The position numbers and the translations under genes are program-made. Below the pieces are notes generated by a model. The model did not search any database. It was not told the DNA's origin and saw only the letters and a program-made list of their open reading frames with translations. DNA of 64,000 bases, taken from Fluviibacter phosphoraccumulans. GTDB lineage: Bacteria; Pseudomonadota; Gammaproteobacteria; Burkholderiales; Rhodocyclaceae. The stretch lies in assembly GCF_016110345.1 (NCBI RefSeq), contig NZ_AP019011.1, positions 2,170,001 to 2,234,000 on the forward strand. The letters are read 5' to 3'. Below, piece after piece: positions 52,963 to 60,490 of this stretch (the stretch's first letter is position 1; each line of letters starts with the position of its first letter).

Positions 52963-54309
52963 ATGCAAGGCAATTTGCAGCTGTCCAATCCTCATGATTG
53001 GATGAATATGGGTAATGTCGCAGTGCTTCAGAAGTGGGCAAGGCAGCTGAAATCATTGAGAGATTGCGTTTATGACGATGGTCAGTGGGAGATGGTTGGA
53101 AGGTTTGTGATGTTGGTGCATCCAATTAAGCAATATCAAGTCAGATTGCTCAAATTAGTTGCTGAAGAAGCAGGGTATGAATTCATTGAGATTGATGGCG
53201 CCTCTTTGATAGAGAATGTGTTGGCTGACAGAGAGTTTCCCGTGGACGCTCCTGCTCTGGTGTATGTGCCTCAAGGCGAATGGTCTGCTTTAAATGATCA
53301 AGGTGGTGTCGGTTCAGAAAAGCTCGCTGAATTTTACGAAAAGCTATGCGTATATTTGAAGCGCTTTGCAAGTCCTCGACAAATCGTACTTGCTACTACT
53401 GGTGTGTCCTATAGCGAAATCAATTCGGCATTGAGATCAGTTGGATGTGTAGATAGAAGATTTATAATTCCACGGCCATCGTTCGCTGAGATGGGAAACG
53501 CCTTCATTGAACTTGTTGGCCGCAAACGGTGCGCTAATTCGCTTTTGGATAATCCGGATAGAGTAGGAATGCTCTTATCGGTTGAATTTGAAGATCAAAG
53601 GCGCCAAGGATTGCTTGCACTCGGTATGCAAAGAGCAGCTCATGATCAGTCACGCCAACTAACTTATGATGATCTTGTTCATTTTGGGGTTAGGGGCAGC
53701 GCTGATATTGATCTTGTTCCTGAGAGAGATGACAACATGCTCAAACGTGTCGCGATCCACGAGGCAGGGCATGCGCTTGTTGCATATTTTGATTCGAATG
53801 GAGCGAATGTTCCTGATTACATAACAGTACTTCCGGGCCGTGGGTTTAGAGGAGTATCTGTCGATTCGTATGCGTACATGGGCGAAATTCATGGGAAGCA
53901 TAGTTATGAGGATTCGCGCCACAAGATTCGCGTCTTGCTCGCTGGCCGGGCAGCTGAATCAATGGTGCTTGGCCGCACAAAAATTGGAACGTTTGGATCC
54001 AGGTCAGATTTAATAAACGCGTCAGCTGTGGCGAAGGAGCTGGTTGGACTGTGCGGATTTTCCGATGACATAGATTTTGTGGATTGCACATCAAAAAATC
54101 TTCTGGTGACTGAAGAGGATGCAAGTCCGTCAGAGCAGTCGCATGTTGAAGGCATGGCAAGAAAATATCTGGCATACCAATATGAGCACGTTGAAAAAAT
54201 CCTACAAACTACCTCGGGCCTTTTGATTCAACTGAGTGAAGAACTGATCAAAAAACAAGTGCTGCTTCAACGAGAGGTTAAACAAATACTGACATTTGGT
54301 TGTGCGTAA
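52963..54309 (+). CDS. FtsH-like M41 metalloprotease with degenerate AAA+ module
   Basis: A 448-residue protein with FtsH-type domain order but no membrane segments. The C-terminal M41 peptidase is intact, with HEAGH at 266-270, LAGRAAE near 326-332 and the third zinc ligand Asp349 in SRSDL. Residues 45-180 align in pattern with an AAA+ domain, but the Walker A place reads LVHPIKQYQV and the Walker B place LVYVPQGEW, so ATP binding and hydrolysis should be lost. The second-region-of-homology place still ends in VDRRFIIPRPS. The ATG at 52963 has GAGG upstream; an earlier ATG at 52927 does not. DNA here is A+T-richer than the neighbours. Confidence 0.75.
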   Translation: MQGNLQLSNPHDWMNMGNVAVLQKWARQLKSLRDCVYDDGQWEMVGRFVMLVHPIKQYQVRLLKLVAEEAGYEFIEIDGASLIENVLADREFPVDAPALVYVPQGEWSALNDQGGVGSEKLAEFYEKLCVYLKRFASPRQIVLATTGVSYSEINSALRSVGCVDRRFIIPRPSFAEMGNAFIELVGRKRCANSLLDNPDRVGMLLSVEFEDQRRQGLLALGMQRAAHDQSRQLTYDDLVHFGVRGSADIDLVPERDDNMLKRVAIHEAGHALVAYFDSNGANVPDYITVLPGRGFRGVSVDSYAYMGEIHGKHSYEDSRHKIRVLLAGRAAESMVLGRTKIGTFGSRSDLINASAVAKELVGLCGFSDDIDFVDCTSKNLLVTEEDASPSEQSHVEGMARKYLAYQYEHVEKILQTTSGLLIQLSEELIKKQVLLQREVKQILTFGCA

Positions 54310-54361
54310 GTAATCTTGAAGCATCAAGACCAAACGACAGGATAAATTTGAGGATGTAAAT

Positions 54362-54913
54362 ATGACAAATCTTTCAGCTATTCAACAATTAGAAGAATTT
54401 TCTTTTGCGAACGGATTGCCGGCTCCCTCAATCGTCGATGACGCAGATGGGCGTCATTCTTTCGTGTATTCGTTAGATAAAACACGTCGATATGCGTATG
54501 CGCTTACATGGGATATTAATCGTCCTCATGTATTGTGGGTTATGCTGAACCCCGGAACAGGGGAAACAGAAGGGCGACGACGGAATACTTTCGAGCGATG
54601 TAAAAAATGGTCGTTTGAACGGGGGTATGGAGGTCTTCTGTTTGGGAATGTCTTTTCGCTCCGATCAAAGTCCGCGAAAGATTTGTTGCGCTTACAACCA
54701 TCGGAGGATGATTTGAACAGTGCTGCGCTTTCTCTCCTATCGAATTTAGCTAGCGATACCATCGTCGCATGGGGCAACCATGGGGCTAAGTCACATTTGC
54801 CGGAATTGCTTCGAGAGTTGCTCCCAAATGCTCAGTGCTTCGGGTTTACACAAACAGGCCAGCCGCGCCATCCGCTATATGTGCCAGCAAGAACTCCGCT
54901 TACGACATGGTAA
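54362..54913 (+). CDS. DUF1643 family protein
   Basis: A 183-residue protein matching DUF1643: VLWVMLNPGTGE, then RCKKWSFERGYGGLLFGNVFSLR, then DTIVAWGNHG. The function of the family is unknown; members often occur on phages and mobile islands. GAGGA stands eight bases before the ATG. It lies 52 bases after the M41 protease gene on the same strand and is probably co-transcribed. Confidence 0.8.
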   Translation: MTNLSAIQQLEEFSFANGLPAPSIVDDADGRHSFVYSLDKTRRYAYALTWDINRPHVLWVMLNPGTGETEGRRRNTFERCKKWSFERGYGGLLFGNVFSLRSKSAKDLLRLQPSEDDLNSAALSLLSNLASDTIVAWGNHGAKSHLPELLRELLPNAQCFGFTQTGQPRHPLYVPARTPLTTW

Positions 54914-54924
54914 TTGCTTAGTTT

Positions 54925-56001
54925 TTATCGACGTGCACCACCGGTCACGTTGAAACCTAACGTAAACCCAGGCGTCATAAGTCGTTCGCTTATGTGAATG
55001 CTCTCTTTGAATGGCAAACCAGCCGGACTAATCACAAGAAATTTTTGTCTACGCTCGTTTGAGTTTTGCCCTTGCAACGGAACTGGCGAAAAATAGGTCG
55101 ATATCAGAGAGATTTGTTTCTTATTAGGCAAGTGGTGAGGGTTTCCAGCGTCATCCTTGAGCACAGGTCTGATTGACATATCGCTAAGCTGAGTTGTTAG
55201 CTCAAAAGCTAAGGGTCCTTCGTAGCAATTTAGTTGGCTGAAATTTTCGGCTTGCTTGAAGCAGAGACTGCCTTCGGGATTTTGTGGAGTGTCTGCTTGG
55301 GATTTGCTTGTAAAAGGTGCAGTAATCATTGTAATTGGCAAGGTAATAGGCAGAGTGACTAAAGTTAGCAGCGCCTTGGCTAAGCTTGGCTTTTCGTAGA
55401 TGCGTGGCTTGGTTTGCACGGATAGTAGGGCTTGGAGATCGTTAGCCCATTGCTCTGTATAACTGATGCGTTCTATTTGTGCGTCAATCTGAGTGGCATT
55501 TGTTTTCTGCGTGAATGTAACTTTGGAAATGTCTACGCGGAATTGATCAGGCCTATCAACCAAAGATTTCATGATGGCCGTGCCAGCGCTTCTATTTTCA
55601 ATCAAAGATCCAACATGTCCAAGATCAATGCCCTTGTCTGTAACAGGTGCGGCTGTCACTAAGGTTCTATTTATGTCCAGTTCCGCCTGGATTGTGACTT
55701 TACAAGGAGAGGCTCCGTCCGATTCCAGCACGTTGAACTTGGTGACGACACCCGCTGTATATTCGCTCAATGACTCTTCGATAGTGCTGTCATTACGTAA
55801 GGTGCGTTGGCTGTTAACGAATGAACCAGCAACTTGCTCAATCGCTAGGCTTTTAGCCTGTCGCAAAGCATCAGCACATGAAGCACCAATTCCTTGTGCT
55901 GTTATCGCCTGAGCAGCCTGTAGATAATCTGGGGCAAATGACAACAGCAAGGATAGTAACGCACCTGTTATGTATGTTTGACGCGATACTGATGTGGACA
56001 T
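54925..56001 (-). CDS. Exported protein with FlgT-N-like domain
   Basis: A 358-residue secreted or periplasmic protein. A signal peptide covers about residues 1-30 (ending in YLQAAQ). Residues 33-100 resemble the N-terminal domain of the flagellar protein FlgT, with QGIGASCADALRQAKSLAIEQVAGSFV and a later SEYTAGVV (the first is given as QGIGASCADALRQAK and AIEQVAGSFV). Around residue 215-235 there is a hydrophobic patch (LLTLVTLPITLPITMI) of unclear meaning. The rest is not recognised. The ATG at 56001 shares one base with the stop of the glycosylase-like gene. No flagellar genes are nearby. Confidence 0.6.
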   Translation of the reverse strand: MSTSVSRQTYITGALLSLLLSFAPDYLQAAQAITAQGIGASCADALRQAKSLAIEQVAGSFVNSQRTLRNDSTIEESLSEYTAGVVTKFNVLESDGASPCKVTIQAELDINRTLVTAAPVTDKGIDLGHVGSLIENRSAGTAIMKSLVDRPDQFRVDISKVTFTQKTNATQIDAQIERISYTEQWANDLQALLSVQTKPRIYEKPSLAKALLTLVTLPITLPITMITAPFTSKSQADTPQNPEGSLCFKQAENFSQLNCYEGPLAFELTTQLSDMSIRPVLKDDAGNPHHLPNKKQISLISTYFSPVPLQGQNSNERRQKFLVISPAGLPFKESIHISERLMTPGFTLGFNVTGGARR

Positions 56002-56708
56002 CAAGACGCTCTAAGTGTTGGGCACGCCTTTTTACTGCTTACGATGTCCGCTAACTCGCGTTGATGAGCCATTTTTTTCCAGATCTCCCAAACTTTCTCC
56101 ATGCCGCCTGCATTATTTATACCCAACGGCCCTGTGTGAGGTACGCCATAGATAAGTGTGCATCCGTATCTGATTGGGTGTTCTGCAGATAATTCGAAAT
56201 CTTTGGCTTTCACTCCAATAGCTCGGCATAGTGCATCATATGCAGCCTTTCCGAGGCAAATCACCACCTTGGGCTGAACTATGTCAATTTCAGCAAGAGT
56301 GTATTTTCTGGCCGAATAGAGAAGGTCTTTGCTTGGAATGCGAGAGTTCATCGCCCCCGGTTTAATAAAAACAAATAAGTTTGTGCCGTAGATGTCCGAA
56401 AACTTGAGCCCAAAGTGCTCTAACAAAAGCTTGTGCAGGGTTTTATTGGTTCGGTTTTCTGGATCGCATCCGAGCTCAAAACTTTTGAGGCTACTTTCGG
56501 CAGCGTCTTCAGAAATCCAGTCTTGTCCAATGACCATGATCGGTGAGTCGTAGTTCCCGGCGGCTTTGTTCCACGGAGAAACACAGTTCCAGCTATCGCA
56601 TTTGCCGCCGTGAAAATCTCCGATTTGCTTGTACTTCTTTGTAAGCTCTTGCTGGTTATCGGTGCGCCGCATCTCGCCCAATTTGCGAAGTTGTTCAATC
56701 TTGCGCAT
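56001..56708 (-). CDS. Uracil-DNA-glycosylase-superfamily protein
   Basis: A 235-residue protein with the outline of the uracil-DNA glycosylase fold. A first motif reads IMVIGQDWISEDAA, the central strand is VVICLGKAAYDAL, and a late motif VPHTGPLGINNAGG replaces the HPS-type loop. Substrate and activity are uncertain because neither motif matches a standard UDG family exactly. GAGGA lies eight bases before the ATG. It is first in a two-gene unit with the FlgT-N-like exported protein, in an A+T-richer stretch. Confidence 0.65.
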   Translation of the reverse strand: MRKIEQLRKLGEMRRTDNQQELTKKYKQIGDFHGGKCDSWNCVSPWNKAAGNYDSPIMVIGQDWISEDAAESSLKSFELGCDPENRTNKTLHKLLLEHFGLKFSDIYGTNLFVFIKPGAMNSRIPSKDLLYSARKYTLAEIDIVQPKVVICLGKAAYDALCRAIGVKAKDFELSAEHPIRYGCTLIYGVPHTGPLGINNAGGMEKVWEIWKKMAHQRELADIVSSKKACPTLRAS

Positions 56709-56754
56709 AGAGTTCCTCAGGTTTACTGATTGAACTTCTATTTTCTAGATTTAT

Positions 56755-56772
56755 GGAATTAAAGTAAATTCC
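56755..56772. promoter_or_regulatory. Inverted repeat upstream of the glycosylase-like operon
   Basis: GGAATT, six-base spacer, AATTCC, about 47 bases before the start codon at 56708 in a very A+T-rich intergenic stretch. Such a site could bind a dimeric repressor. It is short, so chance is possible. Confidence 0.3.
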
Positions 56773-56825
56773 AAATCATATGTGTGCGAAATGGGTCTGA
56801 ACTTTTGAGTGAGTTTTTTAAACAG

Positions 56826-58004
56826 TTAAGATTCTGTAGGTTTCTGTTTCCGATGAAACCCTGACACCAGATCAATCACGAACAACCGGCATTCCAGCGC
56901 GCCGTTCTTTAATGGGAAGCGGCGGCGCGGCTTAAGGCCTAGGCCTTTGGTGAGTTCGAGATCAGCGGTGAAAAGTGCGGCTGTCCAGCCGCTGAATTGT
57001 TGCTTGAGTGTGCGGCCCCATTCCGGGTATTCGGCTTGGAGTTCTTCCTGTTCGGAAAGACGTACGCCGTAGGGCGGGTTGCTGACCAGGAGGCCAGTTG
57101 TGGCCGGTGCGCCTCTACCGATAAAGTCTGCCTGATCCAGTGTGACGGCATCCGATAAGCCAACTTGTTCCAGGTGACGACGCGTGGCGGCAATGGCGCC
57201 TGGGTGCATATCGCTGGCAAAAATGGTTTGTGGCGCCATCGGACGGATTTGCGCACGGGCTTCGGCGCGCAGCTTGGTCCACAGTGCACGGTCGGCATCT
57301 AGCCAACGCTCACAGGAGAAACGGCGGTTAAGACCAGGAGCCATGTTGGCGCGCATCCAGGCGGCTTCGATCACGATGGTGCCGCTACCGCACATGGGGT
57401 CGAGGAAGGTTTCGTAAACCGGTTTGCCGGTTTCATCGGTATCGTTCCAACCGGCCAGTGCCAGTAGGCCTGCGGCGAGATTTTCTTTGAGCGGGGCTGC
57501 GCCTGCCGCACCACGATAGCCGCGTTGCCAGAGCGGATTGCCTGAGCTATCGATATACAGCGTGGCAGAAGTTTCGGTGAGGAATAGCTGGATACGCTGA
57601 TCCGGTTGATCGGTGTTGACGTTCGGGCGACCGCCACGGTCTGCACGGAAGCGATCACATACCGCATCTTTAATACGCAGCGTTGCGAAGTCCAGGCTAC
57701 GTAATGGGGACTTCACCGCCGTGGTGCTGACCTTGAAGCTCTGGCTGACATCAAACCATTGATGCCAAGCGATCTTGCGCGCCATCTGGTAGAGATCTTC
57801 TTCCTTTTGATAAGCGCCCACAGCCAAGCGCACCAGAATACGTGACGCATAACGCGAGTGCAGGTTGGCGCGGTAGAGGCTTTCTTGCGTCGCACGGGCA
57901 CGAACGCCGCCGCCAACCTGTTCCACCTGGGTCATGCCGCAGTGGTTGAACTCGTTGACCAGGAGTTCTTCTAGGCCACGCGGGCAGGGGGCAAAAATGT
58001 GCAT
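56826..58004 (-). CDS. THUMP-domain class I rRNA methyltransferase (RlmL-like)
   Basis: Predicted N2-guanine methyltransferase acting on 23S rRNA. The 392-residue protein starts FAPCPRGLEELLVNE. The THUMP RNA-binding domain is about residues 40-150. Motif I is TFLDPMCGSGTIVIEAA (about 203-219) and motif IV is LLVSNPPYGVRL (about 310). It corresponds to the N-terminal half of E. coli RlmKL; the RlmK half is absent, as in many betaproteobacteria. It is the last gene of an epimerase-hemJ-methyltransferase run. Confidence 0.88.
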   Translation of the reverse strand: MHIFAPCPRGLEELLVNEFNHCGMTQVEQVGGGVRARATQESLYRANLHSRYASRILVRLAVGAYQKEEDLYQMARKIAWHQWFDVSQSFKVSTTAVKSPLRSLDFATLRIKDAVCDRFRADRGGRPNVNTDQPDQRIQLFLTETSATLYIDSSGNPLWQRGYRGAAGAAPLKENLAAGLLALAGWNDTDETGKPVYETFLDPMCGSGTIVIEAAWMRANMAPGLNRRFSCERWLDADRALWTKLRAEARAQIRPMAPQTIFASDMHPGAIAATRRHLEQVGLSDAVTLDQADFIGRGAPATTGLLVSNPPYGVRLSEQEELQAEYPEWGRTLKQQFSGWTAALFTADLELTKGLGLKPRRRFPLKNGALECRLFVIDLVSGFHRKQKPTES

Positions 58005-58016
58005 GAGGTGCTTTCG

Positions 58017-58433
58017 TTAAAACGGCTTGAGTACGACGAGAAGGGTGATGACGGTAAGCATGAGTACCGGGATTTCATTGAACCAGCGGTACCAGACATG
58101 GCTGTGGGTGTTTTGACCCGCGGCAAAATGGCGATAGAGTCGGCCGCAGTAAAAGTGATACCCCAGGAGAAATACGACCAACAGGGTTTTGGCGTGCAGC
58201 CAGCCACCGGCAAAGCCATAACCGAACCAGAGCCAGAGGCCGAGGATAACAGCGCCTAAGCCAATGGGGGTAACAAATCTGTAGAGTCGGCGCGACATGC
58301 CCAGCAGACGCTGGTATTCGGCCGATTGCGTATCGGTAATCGCTGCCAGATTCACGTAGATGCGTGGCAGGTAAAAAAGTCCGGCGAACCAGCTCACCAC
58401 CAGGATGATGTGAAAGGCTTTGATTGTTAGCAT
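58017..58433 (-). CDS. hemJ: HemJ-type protoporphyrinogen IX oxidase (CopD-like fold)
   Basis: A 138-residue membrane protein with four hydrophobic helices (about 3-25, 52-72, 80-98 and 118-137). The family segments are KAFHIILVVSWFAGLFYLPRI with the conserved His and, near the end, WYRWFNEIPVLML. HemJ oxidises protoporphyrinogen IX in heme synthesis. Its ATG overlaps the end of the epimerase gene by seven bases. Confidence 0.88.
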   Translation of the reverse strand: MLTIKAFHIILVVSWFAGLFYLPRIYVNLAAITDTQSAEYQRLLGMSRRLYRFVTPIGLGAVILGLWLWFGYGFAGGWLHAKTLLVVFLLGYHFYCGRLYRHFAAGQNTHSHVWYRWFNEIPVLMLTVITLLVVLKPF

Positions 58434-59425
58434 GGAGGCACCTTAAGCGTAGCGAGAAAATCGTGTACCGTCGGGTAACGGAGTTTGATACGCAGCTCTT
58501 TGAGCAGGCGTTGATTGTCGAGTCGGCGCGATTCTGACATGAATGAGTAAAGCATGGGGGAAACGCGGTCTTTGAGGTCGTTGCGGGCTAAGCGCTCTGG
58601 CTTTGGCAAGCCATAGGTATCGGCAACCGCGTCAAACCAGTCGCCCATTTTAAGCGTGCTGCTATCACTGGCGTTGTAAGCGCGGAGTGAGCGGCTGCGG
58701 CTAAGCGATAGCCAACTGATGCGTGCCAGATCATCCGCATGAATGTGGTTTGTCCAGGTGTCTTCTTCGGTACGCAAGGCGGGCGTGCCAGCGCGCAGAC
58801 GTTCAACCGGCAGTCGATCGCCGGCATAGATGCCGGGAACGCGCAGGATGCTACCTGCGTTTGCAGTCTTTCTGGCCGGGTTGGCTAGATCTGTTGTACG
58901 GGCCGCGCCAATTCGCGTGCGGGCCCAGCGCCGCAAGGTTGCTTCGGCGGCGGCGCGGCGTTGACCACGGGCTGTTTTGGGTTGGCATGGCCGAGACTCC
59001 CGAACCAGCGCGCCTTGGCAGTCGCCGTAGACCCCACTGGTGCCGATGTAGACTAGGCGCCGTGGAAGACTGCCGCCACTCTGCAGGGCTGCCAGAAAGC
59101 CGTTGAGCCGTGCATCCGTGTAAAATTCGGTTGGCTTACTATCGGCCGGTGGCGCCAGGTAAATAACGTGCGTTGCCAACCCGCGCAGACGTTTCAGGCT
59201 GCGTGGTTGGTCCAGGTCTGCAGCAATCGGGGTTGCCCCGAGGCTGCGCCAGGTTTGCCAGGCCACGCTGTCCGGTTCGTGGCGCAGTAGCGCCAGCAGT
59301 CGGTAACGCGTACCAACCTGAGCGGCAATTCTTGCCGCAACGTCGCCGCAACCGGCCAGCAGTAGGCGTGGTTGGCGAAAACGGCGGGGAAGTGCGCGCG
59401 GCGGCAGCTGCATGTCTTTCTGCAT
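58427..59425 (-). CDS. NAD-dependent epimerase/dehydratase-like (extended SDR) protein
   Basis: A 332-residue Rossmann protein of the YeeZ-like extended SDR kind. The nucleotide loop is LLLAGCGDVAARIA near residue 22. YIGTSGVYGD sits in the position of the SDR catalytic Tyr region, but the usual YxxxK is not evident. IHADDLARI follows later. The open frame continues to 60055 antisense to the reductase gene, but the start must be near 59425 (or the ATG at 59413). Substrate unknown. It heads the hemJ unit and is divergent from the reductase. Confidence 0.75.
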   Translation of the reverse strand: MQKDMQLPPRALPRRFRQPRLLLAGCGDVAARIAAQVGTRYRLLALLRHEPDSVAWQTWRSLGATPIAADLDQPRSLKRLRGLATHVIYLAPPADSKPTEFYTDARLNGFLAALQSGGSLPRRLVYIGTSGVYGDCQGALVRESRPCQPKTARGQRRAAAEATLRRWARTRIGAARTTDLANPARKTANAGSILRVPGIYAGDRLPVERLRAGTPALRTEEDTWTNHIHADDLARISWLSLSRSRSLRAYNASDSSTLKMGDWFDAVADTYGLPKPERLARNDLKDRVSPMLYSFMSESRRLDNQRLLKELRIKLRYPTVHDFLATLKVPPC

Positions 59426-59473
59426 CTCGCCATTGTACGGTTTTGCAAGGTTTTGGTTCTTACAGGATTCAAC

Positions 59474-60487
59474 ATGACGCATCAGGTAACGCTTAATCCC
59501 ATTAATGCCACGTTTCGCGCAGACGGCCATGAGACCGTACTGGAAGCTTCGCTGCGCCACGATCTGCTGGTGCCCTATGGTTGCCGTACGGGCGGCTGTG
59601 GTGCCTGCCGCGCCAAAATTACCGCCGGTACGGTCGATCACGGCAAGGCCAGCGAAACGACGCTGACGCCGGCCGACCGTGAGGCAGGTTTTGCGCTGCT
59701 CTGCTGCGCCGTACCACAGACCGATGTCGTGGTTGAAGTGAAAGACGTGCGCCGCGCGACGGATATTCCGGTGAAGACTTTGCCGAGCCGCATTGAAGGG
59801 CTGGAAAAGCCAGCGGCCGATGTGGCGGTGTTGACGCTGCGTTTGCCTGCGACAGAGATGTTCCAGTTTCACGCGGGGCAGTATGTCGATATTCTGCTGA
59901 AGGACGGTAAGCGCCGTAGTTTCTCGATCGCCAACCCGCCGCATGATGCAGCAACGATTGAACTGCATGTGCGCCATGTGCCGGGCGGCCTGTTTACCGA
60001 TCAGGTATTCAGTACGATGAAAGTGCGCGACATTCTGCGTTTCAATGGCCCGCATGGTAGCTTCTATTTGCGTGAGTCAGACAAGCCGATGATTCTGCTG
60101 GCCGGTGGTACGGGCTTTGCGCCGATCAAATCGATTGTGCTGGAAACCCTGCACCTGGAACTGCAACGCCCCATGCATATCTACTGGGGTGCCCGTGATC
60201 GTGCTGGGCTGTATCAGTATGAGGTAGCGGAAGCCTGGGCCGCGCAGTACCCGCACATCAAGTTTATTCCTGTGCTTTCTGAGCCAGAACTCACGCCGGG
60301 TTGGTCCGGTCGTACCGGGCTGGTGCATGCAGCCGTGCTGGCTGACTTCCCGGATTTATCGGGTCATGAGGTGTATGCCTGTGGTGCACCCGGCATGATT
60401 GCGGCTGCGCGTGCGGATTATCAGGGCAAAGGTAATTTGCCGGAAGACGCCTTCTTTGCCGATTCTTTCGAGTTTGCCGCTAATTAA
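59474..60487 (+). CDS. 2Fe-2S ferredoxin/flavin reductase (CDP-6-deoxy-delta-3,4-glucoseen reductase-like)
   Basis: A 337-residue electron-transfer protein. The N-terminal plant-type ferredoxin domain has CRTGGCGAC and then LLCCA, giving the four cluster cysteines. A ferredoxin-NADP reductase module follows, with RRSFSIANPP for the flavin and AGGTGFAPIKS for NAD(P)H. Homologues are routinely named after the AscD sugar reductase, but in a heme/rRNA context the partner oxygenase or reductase is unknown. It converges with polA, three bases apart. Confidence 0.85.
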   Translation: MTHQVTLNPINATFRADGHETVLEASLRHDLLVPYGCRTGGCGACRAKITAGTVDHGKASETTLTPADREAGFALLCCAVPQTDVVVEVKDVRRATDIPVKTLPSRIEGLEKPAADVAVLTLRLPATEMFQFHAGQYVDILLKDGKRRSFSIANPPHDAATIELHVRHVPGGLFTDQVFSTMKVRDILRFNGPHGSFYLRESDKPMILLAGGTGFAPIKSIVLETLHLELQRPMHIYWGARDRAGLYQYEVAEAWAAQYPHIKFIPVLSEPELTPGWSGRTGLVHAAVLADFPDLSGHEVYACGAPGMIAAARADYQGKGNLPEDAFFADSFEFAAN

Positions 60488-60490
60488 TGG

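Noticed and set aside
59426..60055. Open frame extending the epimerase-like protein by about 210 residues at its N-terminus
   Set aside because: It runs fully antisense to the ferredoxin-reductase gene, whose motifs are unmistakable, and the Rossmann loop begins only after 59425.
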